Below, in pieces: positions 7,351-16,612 of a stretch of 64,000 nt of DNA. Both the position numbers and the translations under genes were made by a program. Below the pieces are notes generated by a model. The model worked only from the letters and a program-made list of their open reading frames with translations. It had not been told where the DNA came from and made no database searches. The stretch is from assembly GCF_003019815.1 (NCBI RefSeq), contig NZ_CP027773.1, positions 62,001-126,000 of the forward strand. Direction: 5' to 3'. Source of the stretch: Variovorax sp. PMC12 (lineage in GTDB: Bacteria; Pseudomonadota; Gammaproteobacteria; Burkholderiales; Burkholderiaceae_C). Within the stretch, counting starts at the first letter, position 1. Each line of letters begins with the position of its first letter.

Positions 7351-9423
7351 TCAGGGCGTGAAGGTATCGCCCAGCACGATGCCTTCGCGACGCGGATCGG
7401 CCCCGCCGGTCAGCGTCGGCTTGCCGCCGACGTTGGTGCGGATGATGGTGCTGGTGCCGCTGGACTGGGCGCCGAAATTCACCACATGGCCCAGGTCGCG
7501 CAGTCCTGTGATCAGCGGGTCGCTGTTGCCGCTGTTGGCGGTGTTCACGTTGGGATGCTCGCCGCCGACGTTGGTGGCGCTGTAGGTGCCGCCGGGGGTG
7601 GCCGCCGAGTTTGTGGCGCCGAAGTCGACCAGCGACGTGGCCTGCTGGGCATCGAGTCCCCAGTCGAGCGCACCCACGAGGGTCTTCACCACGTACTGAA
7701 TGATGGTGCCGCCGCCCGGCGAGCCGGTGCCCATGACGAACTCGCCCATGCTGCCGTCGGCGTTCTTCCTGAAGACGAGCGTGGGCGCCATCGTGCTGCG
7801 TGGCCGCTTGCCCGGCGCGACACGGTTGGCGACCTTGATGCTCGGGTCGGTCGTGTCGTTCGGATTGGCCGAGAAGTCCGTGAGCTGGTTGTTCAGCATG
7901 AAGCCTTGTGTCATGTGGAACGAGCCCAGCGTGCTTTCCACCGTGGTGGTCATCGAGACCACGTTGCCCTGCTTGTCAACGATGGTGAAGTGCGTGGTGC
8001 CGTGCTCCTCGGTCTTGTCGATGCCAAGCGGCACCGAGCCGAGGTTGCCGGCTTGGGCGAGGCCCATGCTCTTCGTCAGGCTGATGAGGCTGGCGCGGCT
8101 TTGCAGGTACGGCTTGTTGATCAGCGAGTCGACGGATCCGTTCGGCAGCGGGATGAAGTCGGTGTCGGCCACGTACTTGTCGCGGTCGGCGTATGCGAGG
8201 CGCTCGGCTTCGCTCACCAGGTGGACGCCCATCACGGTGGGCTTGCCGCCTTCAAGGTCGATGGCGGTCGGTTTGTAGAGGCCCAGGTTGAAGGTCTCAA
8301 GGATGCCCAGGCTCGCCACAACCGCGATGCCCCCTGACGATGGCGGCGACATGCTGCACACGTGGTAGTCGCGATAGGTGCCGCACACCGGGTCGCGGCG
8401 CTTGGCCTTGTAGTTGGCCAGGTCTGACATCGTGGTCACGCCTGGCGTGATGGCCGAGCCGTCGTTCGCTGCGGTGCTGATGCCGATCTTGTCGACGATG
8501 CCCTGTGCGATGCTGCCCGAGTAGAACGCGCCGGCGCCTTGCGTGGCGATGGTGTTCAGCGTCTTGGCGTAGGCCGGATTCGTGATCTTGGTGCCCAGGG
8601 CCTTGGGCGTGCCGTCGGCGTTGAAGAAATATGCAGTGGCTTCGGCGTCGCGCTTCAGATTCGTGGCCGAGGACGAGATGGCTGCAGCCATGCGCCCGCC
8701 GATAGGGAAGCCGTCGGAAGCCAGCGTGATGCCGTAGCCGAACAGGTCTTTCCAGGGGAGCTTGCCGTGGTCCTGGTAGGCGATGTCGAGCATGCGGACC
8801 GCTCCGGGCGTGCCGATGGAGCGTCCGCTGGCGCGTGCGCCACCAGGCTTGGGTGCCGTGGTGTCGGCGCCGGTCTGGTCGATGTAGCGCAGGTAGTTCT
8901 CGGTGGCCGCGGCGGGCGCAGTCTCGCGGCCGTCATAGGCTTGCACCTTCTTCGTGACCGCATCGTAGTGGAGCATGAAGGCGCCGCCGCCCAGGCCGCT
9001 CGACTGCGGCTCGACCAGGCCGAGCACTGATTGCACCGCCACCGCCGCATCGACCGCGCTGCCGCCGGCCTTGAGGATGTCGCAGCCGGCACGCGTGGCC
9101 AGTGGATGGTTGGCGACCACCATGTAGTTCTTGGCATAGACCAGCTTGTGGCCTGGCACATAACCCGAGGCCGGTTCGGGCGCTGCGGGGTCGCCAGCGT
9201 CGCCGGAACCCACCACGACCGAGGAACTCGTGCCCGCCGTGAGGCAGCCGTTGTCGGCGACGGGAGCCGGCGGCTGGGAGTTGCTCGCGTTCATGGCCGC
9301 AATGGCCGCGAGCAGGGCTGTGTTGTCCTGGGTGTTGCTGCCGCCGCCGCAGCCCGCCAGGGTCAGCGAGAGTGCGAGGGGCGTCACTGCCCACCACGCG
9401 TGCGCGTGATTCTTCTTCTTCAT
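7351..9423 (-). CDS. ggt: Gamma-glutamyltransferase, lipoprotein
   Basis: A 690-residue protein of the N-terminal-nucleophile hydrolase superfamily. Residues 1-25 form a lipoprotein signal ending LTLAGC, so the protein should be lipidated at Cys25. The autoprocessing site is EEHGTTHFTIVD; Thr476 should become the N-terminal nucleophile of the small subunit. Later GSPGGGTII and earlier SSGLGGGAF fit the substrate-binding loops. The enzyme cleaves gamma-glutamyl bonds of glutathione and similar compounds in the periplasm. The true start is ATG 9423; the longer frame to 9483 lacks a signal. A terminator-like hairpin lies in its leader. Confidence 0.92.
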   Translation of the reverse strand: MKKKNHAHAWWAVTPLALSLTLAGCGGGSNTQDNTALLAAIAAMNASNSQPPAPVADNGCLTAGTSSSVVVGSGDAGDPAAPEPASGYVPGHKLVYAKNYMVVANHPLATRAGCDILKAGGSAVDAAVAVQSVLGLVEPQSSGLGGGAFMLHYDAVTKKVQAYDGRETAPAAATENYLRYIDQTGADTTAPKPGGARASGRSIGTPGAVRMLDIAYQDHGKLPWKDLFGYGITLASDGFPIGGRMAAAISSSATNLKRDAEATAYFFNADGTPKALGTKITNPAYAKTLNTIATQGAGAFYSGSIAQGIVDKIGISTAANDGSAITPGVTTMSDLANYKAKRRDPVCGTYRDYHVCSMSPPSSGGIAVVASLGILETFNLGLYKPTAIDLEGGKPTVMGVHLVSEAERLAYADRDKYVADTDFIPLPNGSVDSLINKPYLQSRASLISLTKSMGLAQAGNLGSVPLGIDKTEEHGTTHFTIVDKQGNVVSMTTTVESTLGSFHMTQGFMLNNQLTDFSANPNDTTDPSIKVANRVAPGKRPRSTMAPTLVFRKNADGSMGEFVMGTGSPGGGTIIQYVVKTLVGALDWGLDAQQATSLVDFGATNSAATPGGTYSATNVGGEHPNVNTANSGNSDPLITGLRDLGHVVNFGAQSSGTSTIIRTNVGGKPTLTGGADPRREGIVLGDTFTP

Positions 9424-9447
9424 GGAGTTTCCCGAGTAGTTATGCTT

Positions 9448-9477
9448 AAAAAACACGGGCGCTCCTCGCGCCCGTGT
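9448..9477 (-). promoter_or_regulatory. Terminator-like hairpin in the ggt leader
   Basis: A perfect 9-bp stem (9453-9461 with 9469-9477) and 7-base loop is followed on the minus strand by at least five T residues (9452-9448). It lies only 25-54 bases upstream of the ggt start, and no minus-strand gene precedes it. It therefore looks like an attenuator, or a barrier to transcription from the uvrC side. Confidence 0.5.
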
Positions 9478-9565
9478 GTCCATTCTTCAGCAGGTTTTGT
9501 TCCAGCCCTGTCGGGTTTGCGATAGGTGCGCGCCGGGCCGTGCGCCGCACGCCACAATAGCCGCC

Positions 9566-11533
9566 ATGTCAGACGTGCATTCCGATCAATTGCTCAGCGA
9601 AGTCGCGGCCTTGCCGCAGCTGCCCGGGGTCTATCGCTATTTCGACGCCGCGGGCGCGGTGCTGTATGTGGGCAAGGCGCGCAACCTCAGGAAGCGGGTC
9701 GCCAACTACTTCCAGAAGAGCCACGGCGGCACCCGCATCGGGCACATGATCTCGAAGATCGCGCGCATGGAGACCACGGTGGTGCGCTCCGAGGCCGAGG
9801 CGCTGCTGCTCGAGAACAACCTGATCAAGACGCTCAAGCCGCGCTACAACATCCTGTTTCGCGACGACAAGAGCTACCCCTATCTCAAGATCGCGTCGCA
9901 CCAGTTTCCGCGGCTGGCCTACTACCGCGGCGCGGTCGACAAGAAGCACCGCTATTTCGGGCCGTACCCCAGCGCCTGGGCGGTGAAGGAGTCGATCCAA
10001 CTGCTGCAGAAGGTGTTCCGCCTGCGCACCTGCGAAGACACGGTGTACGCCAACCGTACGCGGCCCTGCCTGCTGTACCAGATCAAGCGCTGCAGCGGAC
10101 CCTGCGTCGGCCACATCGCGCCGGAAGCCTATGCGCAGGACGTCGCCAGCGCGGAGGCCTTCCTGATGGGCGACACGCAGCTCGTGCTCTCCAAGCTGGA
10201 GCAACGCATGATGACGCACGCCGAAAAGCTCGAGTTCGAGCAGGCGGCCGAACTGCGCAACCAGATGTCGGCCATCTCGCGCGTGCTGCACCAGCAGTCG
10301 ATCGAGATCGCCTCCGACAAGGACGTGGACATCCTGGCCGTGAAGGTGCAGGGCGGCAAGGCCTGCGTGAACCTGGCCATGGTGCGCGGCGGCCGCCACC
10401 TGGGCGACCGGCCTTACTTCCCCGTGCACGTGGAAGACGCGGCGCAGATCCATCACGGCGAGCTGGACGGCGACGAGGGCGACGATGCAGCTCCCGTGGC
10501 GGCCGACCCTATCGAGGTGCAGGTGCTCGAGGCCTTCATCGCCCAGCACTACATCGACGTGCCGGTGCCGGCCACGCTGGTGCTGAGCCAGCAGGTGAGC
10601 CGCGAGCTGATCGAGGCGATCTCGCAGCAGTCCGGCTCCCGCGTGACGGCCGTGTTCCAGCCGCGCGAGCAGCGCCGCCACTGGCTCGAGATGGCCGAGA
10701 CCAACGCCGGCCTGCAACTGGCCCGGCTGCTGGCCGAAGAGGGCTCGCAGCAGGCGCGCACCCGCGCGCTGGCCGACGCGCTCGAGCTGGCCTCGGACGA
10801 CCTCGACAACTTCCGCGTCGAGTGCTTCGACATCTCGCACACGGCCGGGGAGGCCACGCAGGCCTCCTGCGTGGTGTTCGAGCACCACGCCATGCAGAAC
10901 AAGGAGTACCGCCGCTACAACATCGACGGCATCACGCCCGGGGACGACTACGCGGCCATGCGCCAGGTGCTGCACCGCCGCTACGGCAAGCTGGCCGAGG
11001 CGATGGCGGCCGAGACCGACGCGCTGCCGCCCGGCGACGCCGAGAGCGATGGCACCGAAGCCCCGCCGAAGCCCCGCACCGCGCGCATGCCCGACCTCGT
11101 GCTGGTCGACGGCGGCAAGGGGCAGGTTTCGATGGCGCGCGAGGTGTTCGGCGAACTGGGCCTGCCGCTGTCGCTGATCGTCGGCGTCGAGAAGGGCGAG
11201 GGCCGCAAGGTCGGGCTCGAGGAACTGGTGTTCGCCGACGGCCGCGAGAAGGTCTACCTGGGCAAGGACTCGGCCGCGCTGATGCTGGTGGCACAGATCC
11301 GCGACGAGGCGCACCGCTTCGCCATCACCGGCATGCGGGCCAAGCGCGCCAAGGTGCGGGTGGGCGGCAGCCAGCTCGAAGACATTCCGGGCATCGGGCC
11401 GAAGCGGCGGGCGCGGCTGCTGCAACGCTTCGGCGGCATCCGCGGCGTGGCCGCGGCGAGCGTGGAAGACATCGCCTCGGTCGAGGGCATCGCCTCCGAC
11501 CTGGCGGAAGAGATCTACAAGGCGCTGCACTGA
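9566..11533 (+). CDS. uvrC: UvrABC excinuclease subunit C
   Basis: A 655-residue UvrC. In order: the GIY-YIG nuclease domain (GVYRYFDAAGAVLYVGKARNLRKRV near residues 20-50), the UVR/UvrB-interaction segment (KLEFEQAAELRNQM), the RNase H-like C-terminal nuclease region (FDISHTAGEATQASCVVF, DLVLVDGGKGQ) and a terminal helix-hairpin-helix (IPGIGPKRRARLLQRFGG). It makes both incisions in nucleotide excision repair. Two acidic, low-complexity inserts (near 300-320 and 480-500) lengthen the protein. The start is ATG 9566. pgsA follows on the same strand, as is common for uvrC in proteobacteria. Confidence 0.97.
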   Translation: MSDVHSDQLLSEVAALPQLPGVYRYFDAAGAVLYVGKARNLRKRVANYFQKSHGGTRIGHMISKIARMETTVVRSEAEALLLENNLIKTLKPRYNILFRDDKSYPYLKIASHQFPRLAYYRGAVDKKHRYFGPYPSAWAVKESIQLLQKVFRLRTCEDTVYANRTRPCLLYQIKRCSGPCVGHIAPEAYAQDVASAEAFLMGDTQLVLSKLEQRMMTHAEKLEFEQAAELRNQMSAISRVLHQQSIEIASDKDVDILAVKVQGGKACVNLAMVRGGRHLGDRPYFPVHVEDAAQIHHGELDGDEGDDAAPVAADPIEVQVLEAFIAQHYIDVPVPATLVLSQQVSRELIEAISQQSGSRVTAVFQPREQRRHWLEMAETNAGLQLARLLAEEGSQQARTRALADALELASDDLDNFRVECFDISHTAGEATQASCVVFEHHAMQNKEYRRYNIDGITPGDDYAAMRQVLHRRYGKLAEAMAAETDALPPGDAESDGTEAPPKPRTARMPDLVLVDGGKGQVSMAREVFGELGLPLSLIVGVEKGEGRKVGLEELVFADGREKVYLGKDSAALMLVAQIRDEAHRFAITGMRAKRAKVRVGGSQLEDIPGIGPKRRARLLQRFGGIRGVAAASVEDIASVEGIASDLAEEIYKALH

Positions 11534-11593
11534 GGCGATTGCCCTCAACCGGTCGCCGGTCGAGGGGTAACGCCGCCATGACACAATCAAGCG

Positions 11594-12160
11594 ATGTTCT
11601 GGACCTTACCGACCATCATGACCTGGACGCGCATCGTCGCGATCCCTTTGATCGTCGGCGTGTTCTACCTGCCGATGGCCGAGCCGATGCGCAACCTGAT
11701 CGCCACGGTCATGTTCATCGTCTTCGCGGCCACCGACTGGCTCGACGGCTTCCTGGCCCGCAAGCTCAACCAGACTTCGGCCTTCGGTGCCTTCCTCGAC
11801 CCGGTGGCCGACAAGTTCCTGGTCTGCGCGTCGCTGCTGGTGCTGGTCCACCTGCAGCGCGCCGACGTGTTCGTGGCGCTCATCATCATCGGCCGCGAGA
11901 TCGCGATCTCGGCGCTGCGCGAGTGGATGGCGCAGATCGGCGCCAGCAAGAGCGTGGCGGTCCACATGATCGGCAAGGTCAAGACCACCGTGCAGATGGT
12001 CGCCATCCCGTTCCTTCTGTATGACGGGCGTCTCTTCAAGGTGATCGACACCGGTCTCTGGGGCCAATGGCTGATCTGGATCTCGGCCGTGCTTACCATC
12101 TGGTCGATGGTGTACTACCTGCAGAAGGCCATTCCCGAAATCCGGGCGCGCACCAAATGA
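11594..12160 (+). CDS. pgsA: CDP-diacylglycerol-glycerol-3-phosphate 3-phosphatidyltransferase
   Basis: A 188-residue inner-membrane protein with the CDP-alcohol phosphatidyltransferase signature, visible as ATDWLDGFLARKLNQTSAFGAFLDPVADK (residues about 36-64): DG, then AR, then G followed by D three or four residues on. The aspartates bind the metal. It makes phosphatidylglycerol phosphate, the first committed step to phosphatidylglycerol and cardiolipin. The stop codon overlaps the ATG of the EamA gene by four bases, so the two are co-translated. Confidence 0.95.
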   Translation: MFWTLPTIMTWTRIVAIPLIVGVFYLPMAEPMRNLIATVMFIVFAATDWLDGFLARKLNQTSAFGAFLDPVADKFLVCASLLVLVHLQRADVFVALIIIGREIAISALREWMAQIGASKSVAVHMIGKVKTTVQMVAIPFLLYDGRLFKVIDTGLWGQWLIWISAVLTIWSMVYYLQKAIPEIRARTK

Positions 12161-13044
12161 CCTCGGCGGTTCCGGCCCGCAATGCGGGCTGGCTGCGGGC
12201 GATGCCCGGGGTCTTCGTGCTGATCTGGAGCACCGGCTTCATCGTCGCGCGCTACGGCATGCCGTATGCGCCACCCCTCAAGTTCCTGGCTGTGCGCTAT
12301 GCGCTGTCCCTGGCGTGCTTCGGCGTTTGGGTAGCGCTGGCGCGGGTCGCGTGGCCGAAGCAGCGCGCCCAGTGGGGGCACCTGGCGGTCACCGGCATCC
12401 TGATGCAGGCGGGCTACCTCGGCGGCGTATGGGCCGCGGTGCACGAGGGCATGGGTGCCGGGCTGGTGGCGCTGCTGGTCGGAATCCAGCCGGTGCTGAC
12501 GGCGGTCTGGATGTCGTTCAACGGCGGGCGCATTTCCAAGCGGCAGTGGGGCGGGCTTGCGCTGGGTTTCGCCGGGCTGGTCCTGGTGGTGTCGCGCAAG
12601 CTCGGGCAGGGCGGCGAGGTGAGCGCCCTGACGATGGGCCTGGCGCTGATGGCGCTGGTCTCGATTACCGCGGGCACGCTGTACCAGAAGCGCTTCGTCG
12701 CGCCCTGCGATGTGCGCAGCGCAAGCGCGGTGCAGATGGCGGCGGCGCTGCTCGTCACGCTGCCGTTCGCGGCGCTGGAGCCGCAGCATATCGAGTGGAA
12801 CCTGCAGTCGGGCGGCGCGATGGCCTGGTCGGTGCTGGCGCTGTCGCTGGGCGGGAGTTCGCTTCTATATATGTTGATACAGCGCGGCACCGCCACCGCC
12901 GTCACCAGCCTCCTGTACCTGGTGCCGCCCTGCACGGCGGTGATGGCGTGGCTGCTGTTCAGCGAGCCGATCACGCTGGTGACCGTGCTCGGCATTGCGC
13001 TCACCGCCGTCGGCGTGAGCCTGGTGGTGCGCAGCGAACGCTGA
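12157..13044 (+). CDS. EamA/DMT-family transporter
   Basis: A 295-residue protein with about ten membrane segments in two repeated halves, as in EamA (drug/metabolite transporter) permeases. The first half begins with the WSTGFIVARYGMPYAPP stretch typical of the family. Likely an exporter of metabolites or amino acids, substrate unknown. The start is ATG 12157 inside the pgsA stop (ATGA overlap). It converges on the LysR gene. Confidence 0.85.
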   Translation: MTSAVPARNAGWLRAMPGVFVLIWSTGFIVARYGMPYAPPLKFLAVRYALSLACFGVWVALARVAWPKQRAQWGHLAVTGILMQAGYLGGVWAAVHEGMGAGLVALLVGIQPVLTAVWMSFNGGRISKRQWGGLALGFAGLVLVVSRKLGQGGEVSALTMGLALMALVSITAGTLYQKRFVAPCDVRSASAVQMAAALLVTLPFAALEPQHIEWNLQSGGAMAWSVLALSLGGSSLLYMLIQRGTATAVTSLLYLVPPCTAVMAWLLFSEPITLVTVLGIALTAVGVSLVVRSER

Positions 13045-13064
13045 GCCGGCCGGCCCCGGTCTAT

Positions 13065-14024
13065 TCAGCGTGCGCCGGCCTTGCCCGGCTTCCACGGTTC
13101 CGCCCGAAACTGCTCCGCGAGGTGATCGACCAGCAGCCGCACGCGGCGCGGCGTCTTCGGCCGCCATGGGGCGACCCAGTGGATGTCGGCGTCCGCCATT
13201 GCGTAATGCGGCAGCACGCGTACCAGTTCGCCGCTGGCGAGCTGCGGCGCGATGTCCCACAGGCTGCGCAGCATCACGCCATGCCCGGCCAGGCACCAGT
13301 CGCGCACCATCTCGCCCGAGTTGCTGGCAAGGCGGCCCTGCACGCGCACCCGCGCCGTGCTGCCGTCGCGCGCATGGCGCAGGCTCCACAGCGTGAACTG
13401 GCGCTGGTTGACCTCGCCGTTTTCACGCGCGACCAGGCAGTCGTGCGATGCCAGCGCCTCGACCGTGGCCGGCATGCCGCGGCGGGCCAGGTAGTCCGGT
13501 GACGCCGCCAGCACGCGCTGGTTGCGCGCGATGCGCCGCGTGACCCAGTCGGCCGCGCGGGGCTGCTGCACGGCCCAGAGCCAGATGGCGCCGTCGTAGC
13601 CTTCGGCGCCGAGGTCGGGCAGCTGCTCGGTCAGCAGCAGCTCGATCTGCAGTGCCGGGTGGCGGGTCTGGAAAGTGGCCAGCGCGGGCCCGAGCCAGCG
13701 CCGCCCGAATCCGAATGTGGCGGCAAGGCGGATCGTGCCGGCCAGCTCGTTCTGCCGCTCGCCGAGTTCGCTCTCGAGCGCGGCAAAGCCCTCGAGCAGC
13801 GTCTTCGCATGCAGGCAGACGGCCTCGCCCTCGGCCGTGACGCTGAGGCGCCGCGTGGTGCGATCGAACAGGCGCTGGCTCAGCCGCGCCTCGAGCGCGC
13901 CAAGCCGCTTGGTGATGACGGAAGGCACGACATCGAGCGTGTCGGCGGCGCCGGCCAGGCTGCCCTGGTCGCGGATGGCCAGCACCAGCGCCAAGTCGCC
14001 ACGGTCCATCAAGGGGGAATTCAT
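13065..14024 (-). CDS. LysR-family transcriptional regulator
   Basis: A 319-residue regulator with an N-terminal winged helix-turn-helix (LVLAIRDQGSLAGAADTLDVVPSVITKRLGALE) followed by a periplasmic-binding-like effector domain. Start ATG 14024 (MNSPLMDRGD), with ATG 14009 as an alternative. It is divergent from the hydrolase/dehydrogenase pair, with only about 70 bases between the starts, so control of that pair is likely by LysR convention. The effector is unknown. Confidence 0.88.
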   Translation of the reverse strand: MNSPLMDRGDLALVLAIRDQGSLAGAADTLDVVPSVITKRLGALEARLSQRLFDRTTRRLSVTAEGEAVCLHAKTLLEGFAALESELGERQNELAGTIRLAATFGFGRRWLGPALATFQTRHPALQIELLLTEQLPDLGAEGYDGAIWLWAVQQPRAADWVTRRIARNQRVLAASPDYLARRGMPATVEALASHDCLVARENGEVNQRQFTLWSLRHARDGSTARVRVQGRLASNSGEMVRDWCLAGHGVMLRSLWDIAPQLASGELVRVLPHYAMADADIHWVAPWRPKTPRRVRLLVDHLAEQFRAEPWKPGKAGAR

Positions 14025-14095
14025 GCCGGAATGGAAAGTATGAATTGGCCGATTGTTGCTTGATGGCGGCGAGGGCGCAACGCACAATCGCCGAC

Positions 14096-15007
14096 GTGAC
14101 GACCTCGTTCCTCTCCTTCCCCACTTTCGACATTGCGCGCGACGGCGTGCGCATGCACGGCCGCATCGGCGGGCAGGGTGCGCCGCTGCTGCTGCTGCAC
14201 GGTCATCCGCAGACGCATGCGATCTGGCACCGCGTGGCGCCGGCGCTGGCCGAGCGCTTCACCGTGGTCGCCCTGGACTTGCGCGGCTACGGCGATTCGG
14301 GCCGGCCGGCGGCCGATGCCGAGCACCGTGTCTACAGCAAGCGCGAAATGGCGCTCGACGCGCTCGCCGCCATGCGGCACCACGGCTTCGAGCGCTTCGG
14401 CGTGCTGGCGCATGACCGCGGCGCGCGCGTGGCGCACCGGCTCGCGGCGGACCATCCGGCGGCGATCGAGCGCATGCTGCTGCTCGACATCGCGCCCACC
14501 CTCGCCATGTACGAGCAGACGTCCGAGGCCTTTGCCAAGGCCTATTGGCACTGGTTCTTCCTGATCCAGCCGCCGCCGCTGCCCGAGGCGCTGATCGCCT
14601 CCGACCCGGTGCGCTACGTGCGCAGCGTGATGGGCGGGCGGCATGCGGGGCTGGCGCCGTTCGCGCCCGAGGTGCTCGCCGAGTACGAACGCTGCGCCGG
14701 CATCGCGGGCACGGCCGAATCCATCTGCGAGGACTACCGCGCCTCCGCAACGATCGACCTCGTCCATGACCGTGCCGACATCGCGGCCGGGCAACGCCTT
14801 GCACAGCCGTTGCGCGTGCTGTGGGGCGAGCATGGCGCGGTCGGCAAGGCCTTCGACGTGCTGGCGCTTTGGCGCGAGCGCGCGGCCGAGGTGTCGGGCC
14901 ATGCCCTGCCTTGCGGCCACTACGTTCCCGAGGAGGCGCCCGACGCATTGCTGGCCGAGGCGCTCGAATTCTTTTCCCTTCCCCTACAAGCAGGAGCCAC
15001 GTCATGA
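14096..15007 (+). CDS. Alpha/beta hydrolase, fluoroacetate dehalogenase-like
   Basis: A 303-residue alpha/beta hydrolase. From the GTG at 14096 I can place the full set of residues known for fluoroacetate dehalogenase: nucleophile D107 and R108/R111 in AHDRGARVAHR, acid D131 in LLLDIAP, halide-pocket H152 and W153 in YWHWFF, Y214 in CEDYRAS, and the late catalytic His in CGHYVPEE. Family enzymes turn haloacetates into glycolate plus halide; some members are epoxide hydrolases, but the HW pair favours the dehalogenase type. The start could instead be ATG 14063. It overlaps the dehydrogenase gene start and is divergent from the LysR gene. Confidence 0.82.
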   Translation: MTTSFLSFPTFDIARDGVRMHGRIGGQGAPLLLLHGHPQTHAIWHRVAPALAERFTVVALDLRGYGDSGRPAADAEHRVYSKREMALDALAAMRHHGFERFGVLAHDRGARVAHRLAADHPAAIERMLLLDIAPTLAMYEQTSEAFAKAYWHWFFLIQPPPLPEALIASDPVRYVRSVMGGRHAGLAPFAPEVLAEYERCAGIAGTAESICEDYRASATIDLVHDRADIAAGQRLAQPLRVLWGEHGAVGKAFDVLALWRERAAEVSGHALPCGHYVPEEAPDALLAEALEFFSLPLQAGATS

Positions 15008-16089
15008 GCACCCAGAGAATCGCAGTCATCGCCGGCGACGGCATCGGCAAGGAAACCACGCCCGAGGGCCTGCGCGTGCTCGAGGCGGCGGCCACCAGGT
15101 TCGGCATCGACCTGAAGTTCGACCACTTCGACTTCTCGAGCTGGGACTACTACGAGAAGCACGGCCAGATGCTGCCCGACAACTGGAAGGACCAGATCGG
15201 CGGCCACGACGCCATCTTCTTCGGCGCGGTCGGCTGGCCCGAGAAGATCCCCGACCACGTGTCGCTCTGGGGCTCGCTGCTGATGTTCCGCCGCGAGTTC
15301 GACCAGTACATCAACCTGCGTCCGGCGCGCCTGATGCCCGGCATCATCGCGCCCGTGGTGCGGCGCGACGGCACGCCGCGCGAGCCCGGCGAGATCGACA
15401 TGTACATCGTGCGCGAGAACACCGAGGGCGAGTACTCCAGCATCGGCGGGCGCATGTACCAGGGCACGTCGCGCGAGATCGTGGTGCAGGAAACCGTGAT
15501 GTCGCGCGTGGGCGTCGACCGCGTGCTGAAGTTCGCATTCGAGCTCGCGCAGTCGCGGCCCAAGAAGCACCTGACCAGCGCCACCAAGTCGAACGGCATC
15601 TCGATCACCATGCCCTACTGGGACGAGCGCGTGGCCGAGATGGGCAAGAGCTATCCGGGCGTCACGCTCGACAAGTTCCACATCGACATCCTCACCGCGC
15701 ACTTCGTGCAGCGGCCCGACTTCTTCGACGTGGTGGTGGCGAGCAACCTGTTCGGCGACATCCTGTCGGACCTGGGGCCAGCCTGCACCGGCACCATCGG
15801 CATCGCGCCGAGCGCCAACCTCAATCCCGAGCGCACCACGCCCTCGCTGTTCGAACCGGTGCACGGCTCGGCACCCGACATCGCGGGCAAGGGCATCGCC
15901 AACCCCATCGGGCAGATCTGGTGCGGCGCGATGATGCTGGAGTTCCTGGGCCACAAGCAGGCGCACGACGCCATCCTGTCGACCATCGAGAAGGTGCTCG
16001 CGCCCCAAAGCGGAGCGCCGCGCACCCCGGATATCGGTGGCAATGCGAGCACCTCGGACCTTGGCAAAGCCATCGCAGAAGCGCTTTGA
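15004..16089 (+). CDS. Tartrate dehydrogenase/decarboxylase or D-malate dehydrogenase
   Basis: A 361-residue member of the isocitrate/isopropylmalate dehydrogenase superfamily, type TtuC/DmlA. Visible: AGDGIGKETTPEG at the N-terminus, the RENTEGEYSS loop, and the metal-binding DVVVASNLFGDILSD region. The length matches DmlA/TtuC. The enzyme oxidises and decarboxylates D-malate or tartrate with NAD and divalent metal. ATG 15004 overlaps the stop region of the upstream hydrolase, so the two are probably translated together under the divergent LysR. Which hydroxy acid is the real substrate cannot be told from the sequence. Confidence 0.9.
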   Translation: MSTQRIAVIAGDGIGKETTPEGLRVLEAAATRFGIDLKFDHFDFSSWDYYEKHGQMLPDNWKDQIGGHDAIFFGAVGWPEKIPDHVSLWGSLLMFRREFDQYINLRPARLMPGIIAPVVRRDGTPREPGEIDMYIVRENTEGEYSSIGGRMYQGTSREIVVQETVMSRVGVDRVLKFAFELAQSRPKKHLTSATKSNGISITMPYWDERVAEMGKSYPGVTLDKFHIDILTAHFVQRPDFFDVVVASNLFGDILSDLGPACTGTIGIAPSANLNPERTTPSLFEPVHGSAPDIAGKGIANPIGQIWCGAMMLEFLGHKQAHDAILSTIEKVLAPQSGAPRTPDIGGNASTSDLGKAIAEAL

Positions 16090-16309
16090 ACCGCAAGGGA
16101 AAAGGAGTTCACGAAAGGCCCCTAAAATCGCGCGCTCCGCTGATCGGCAAGGCGCCGTGTCTTATTGACACCCTGCAGACCAGTGGTTGTAATCCTCGCT
16201 GGCAGTGCGCTGCCGAGGCGTCAGGCCTGCCAGGTTCTTGAGTCGCACACATCGCGGCCAGGTCGCAGCTGACGAAAGCCGACCAACTTTTTTTCTACAA
16301 GGGGCCCTT
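16090..16309 (+). promoter_or_regulatory. Intergenic region with sigma-70 promoter for the HU gene
   Basis: A 220-base non-coding stretch. It contains a perfect -35 TTGACA (16165-16170), a 17-base spacer and a near-consensus -10 TGTAAT (16188-16193), placing transcription start about 110 bases before the HU start. A small GGCAG/CTGCC hairpin (16201-16214) lies in the leader. Confidence 0.75.
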
Positions 16310-16582
16310 GTGAACAAGACCGAACTGATTGAGCACATCGCAAAGAACGCCGACATCTCCAAAGCCGCAGCGACCCGCGCGCTCGAATCCACGATCGGCG
16401 CCATTCGTACCACGCTCAAGAAGGGCGGCTCTGTTTCGCTCGTCGGTTTCGGCACTTTCGCAGTCGGCAAACGCGCTGCCCGCACGGGACGAAATCCCCG
16501 CACCGGCGACGCGATTAAAATCAAGGCCGCCAAGATCCCGAAGTTCCGTCCAGGCAAGGCGCTGAAAGACGCGCTGAACTAA
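16310..16582 (+). CDS. hupB: HU-family DNA-binding protein
   Basis: A 90-residue histone-like HU protein: NKTELIEHIAKNADISKAAA (helical body) and GFGTFAVGKRAARTGRNPRTGDAIKI (beta arm with the conserved RxGRNPxTG that intercalates DNA). It binds and bends DNA as a dimer. The start is GTG 16310 after a GGGG stretch; the frame upstream is not HU-like. The tRNA-Val gene follows 30 bases after the stop. Confidence 0.95.
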   Translation: MNKTELIEHIAKNADISKAAATRALESTIGAIRTTLKKGGSVSLVGFGTFAVGKRAARTGRNPRTGDAIKIKAAKIPKFRPGKALKDALN

Positions 16583-16612
16583 GGCGTTAGACTCGGAGAA
16601 CAAATTCCGGTG

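Noticed and set aside
9569..11590. A 673-codon minus-strand open frame opposite uvrC
   Set aside because: It is the high-GC antisense shadow of uvrC. The translation is Arg/His/Leu-rich with no recognisable domain, while the plus strand has a full UvrC.
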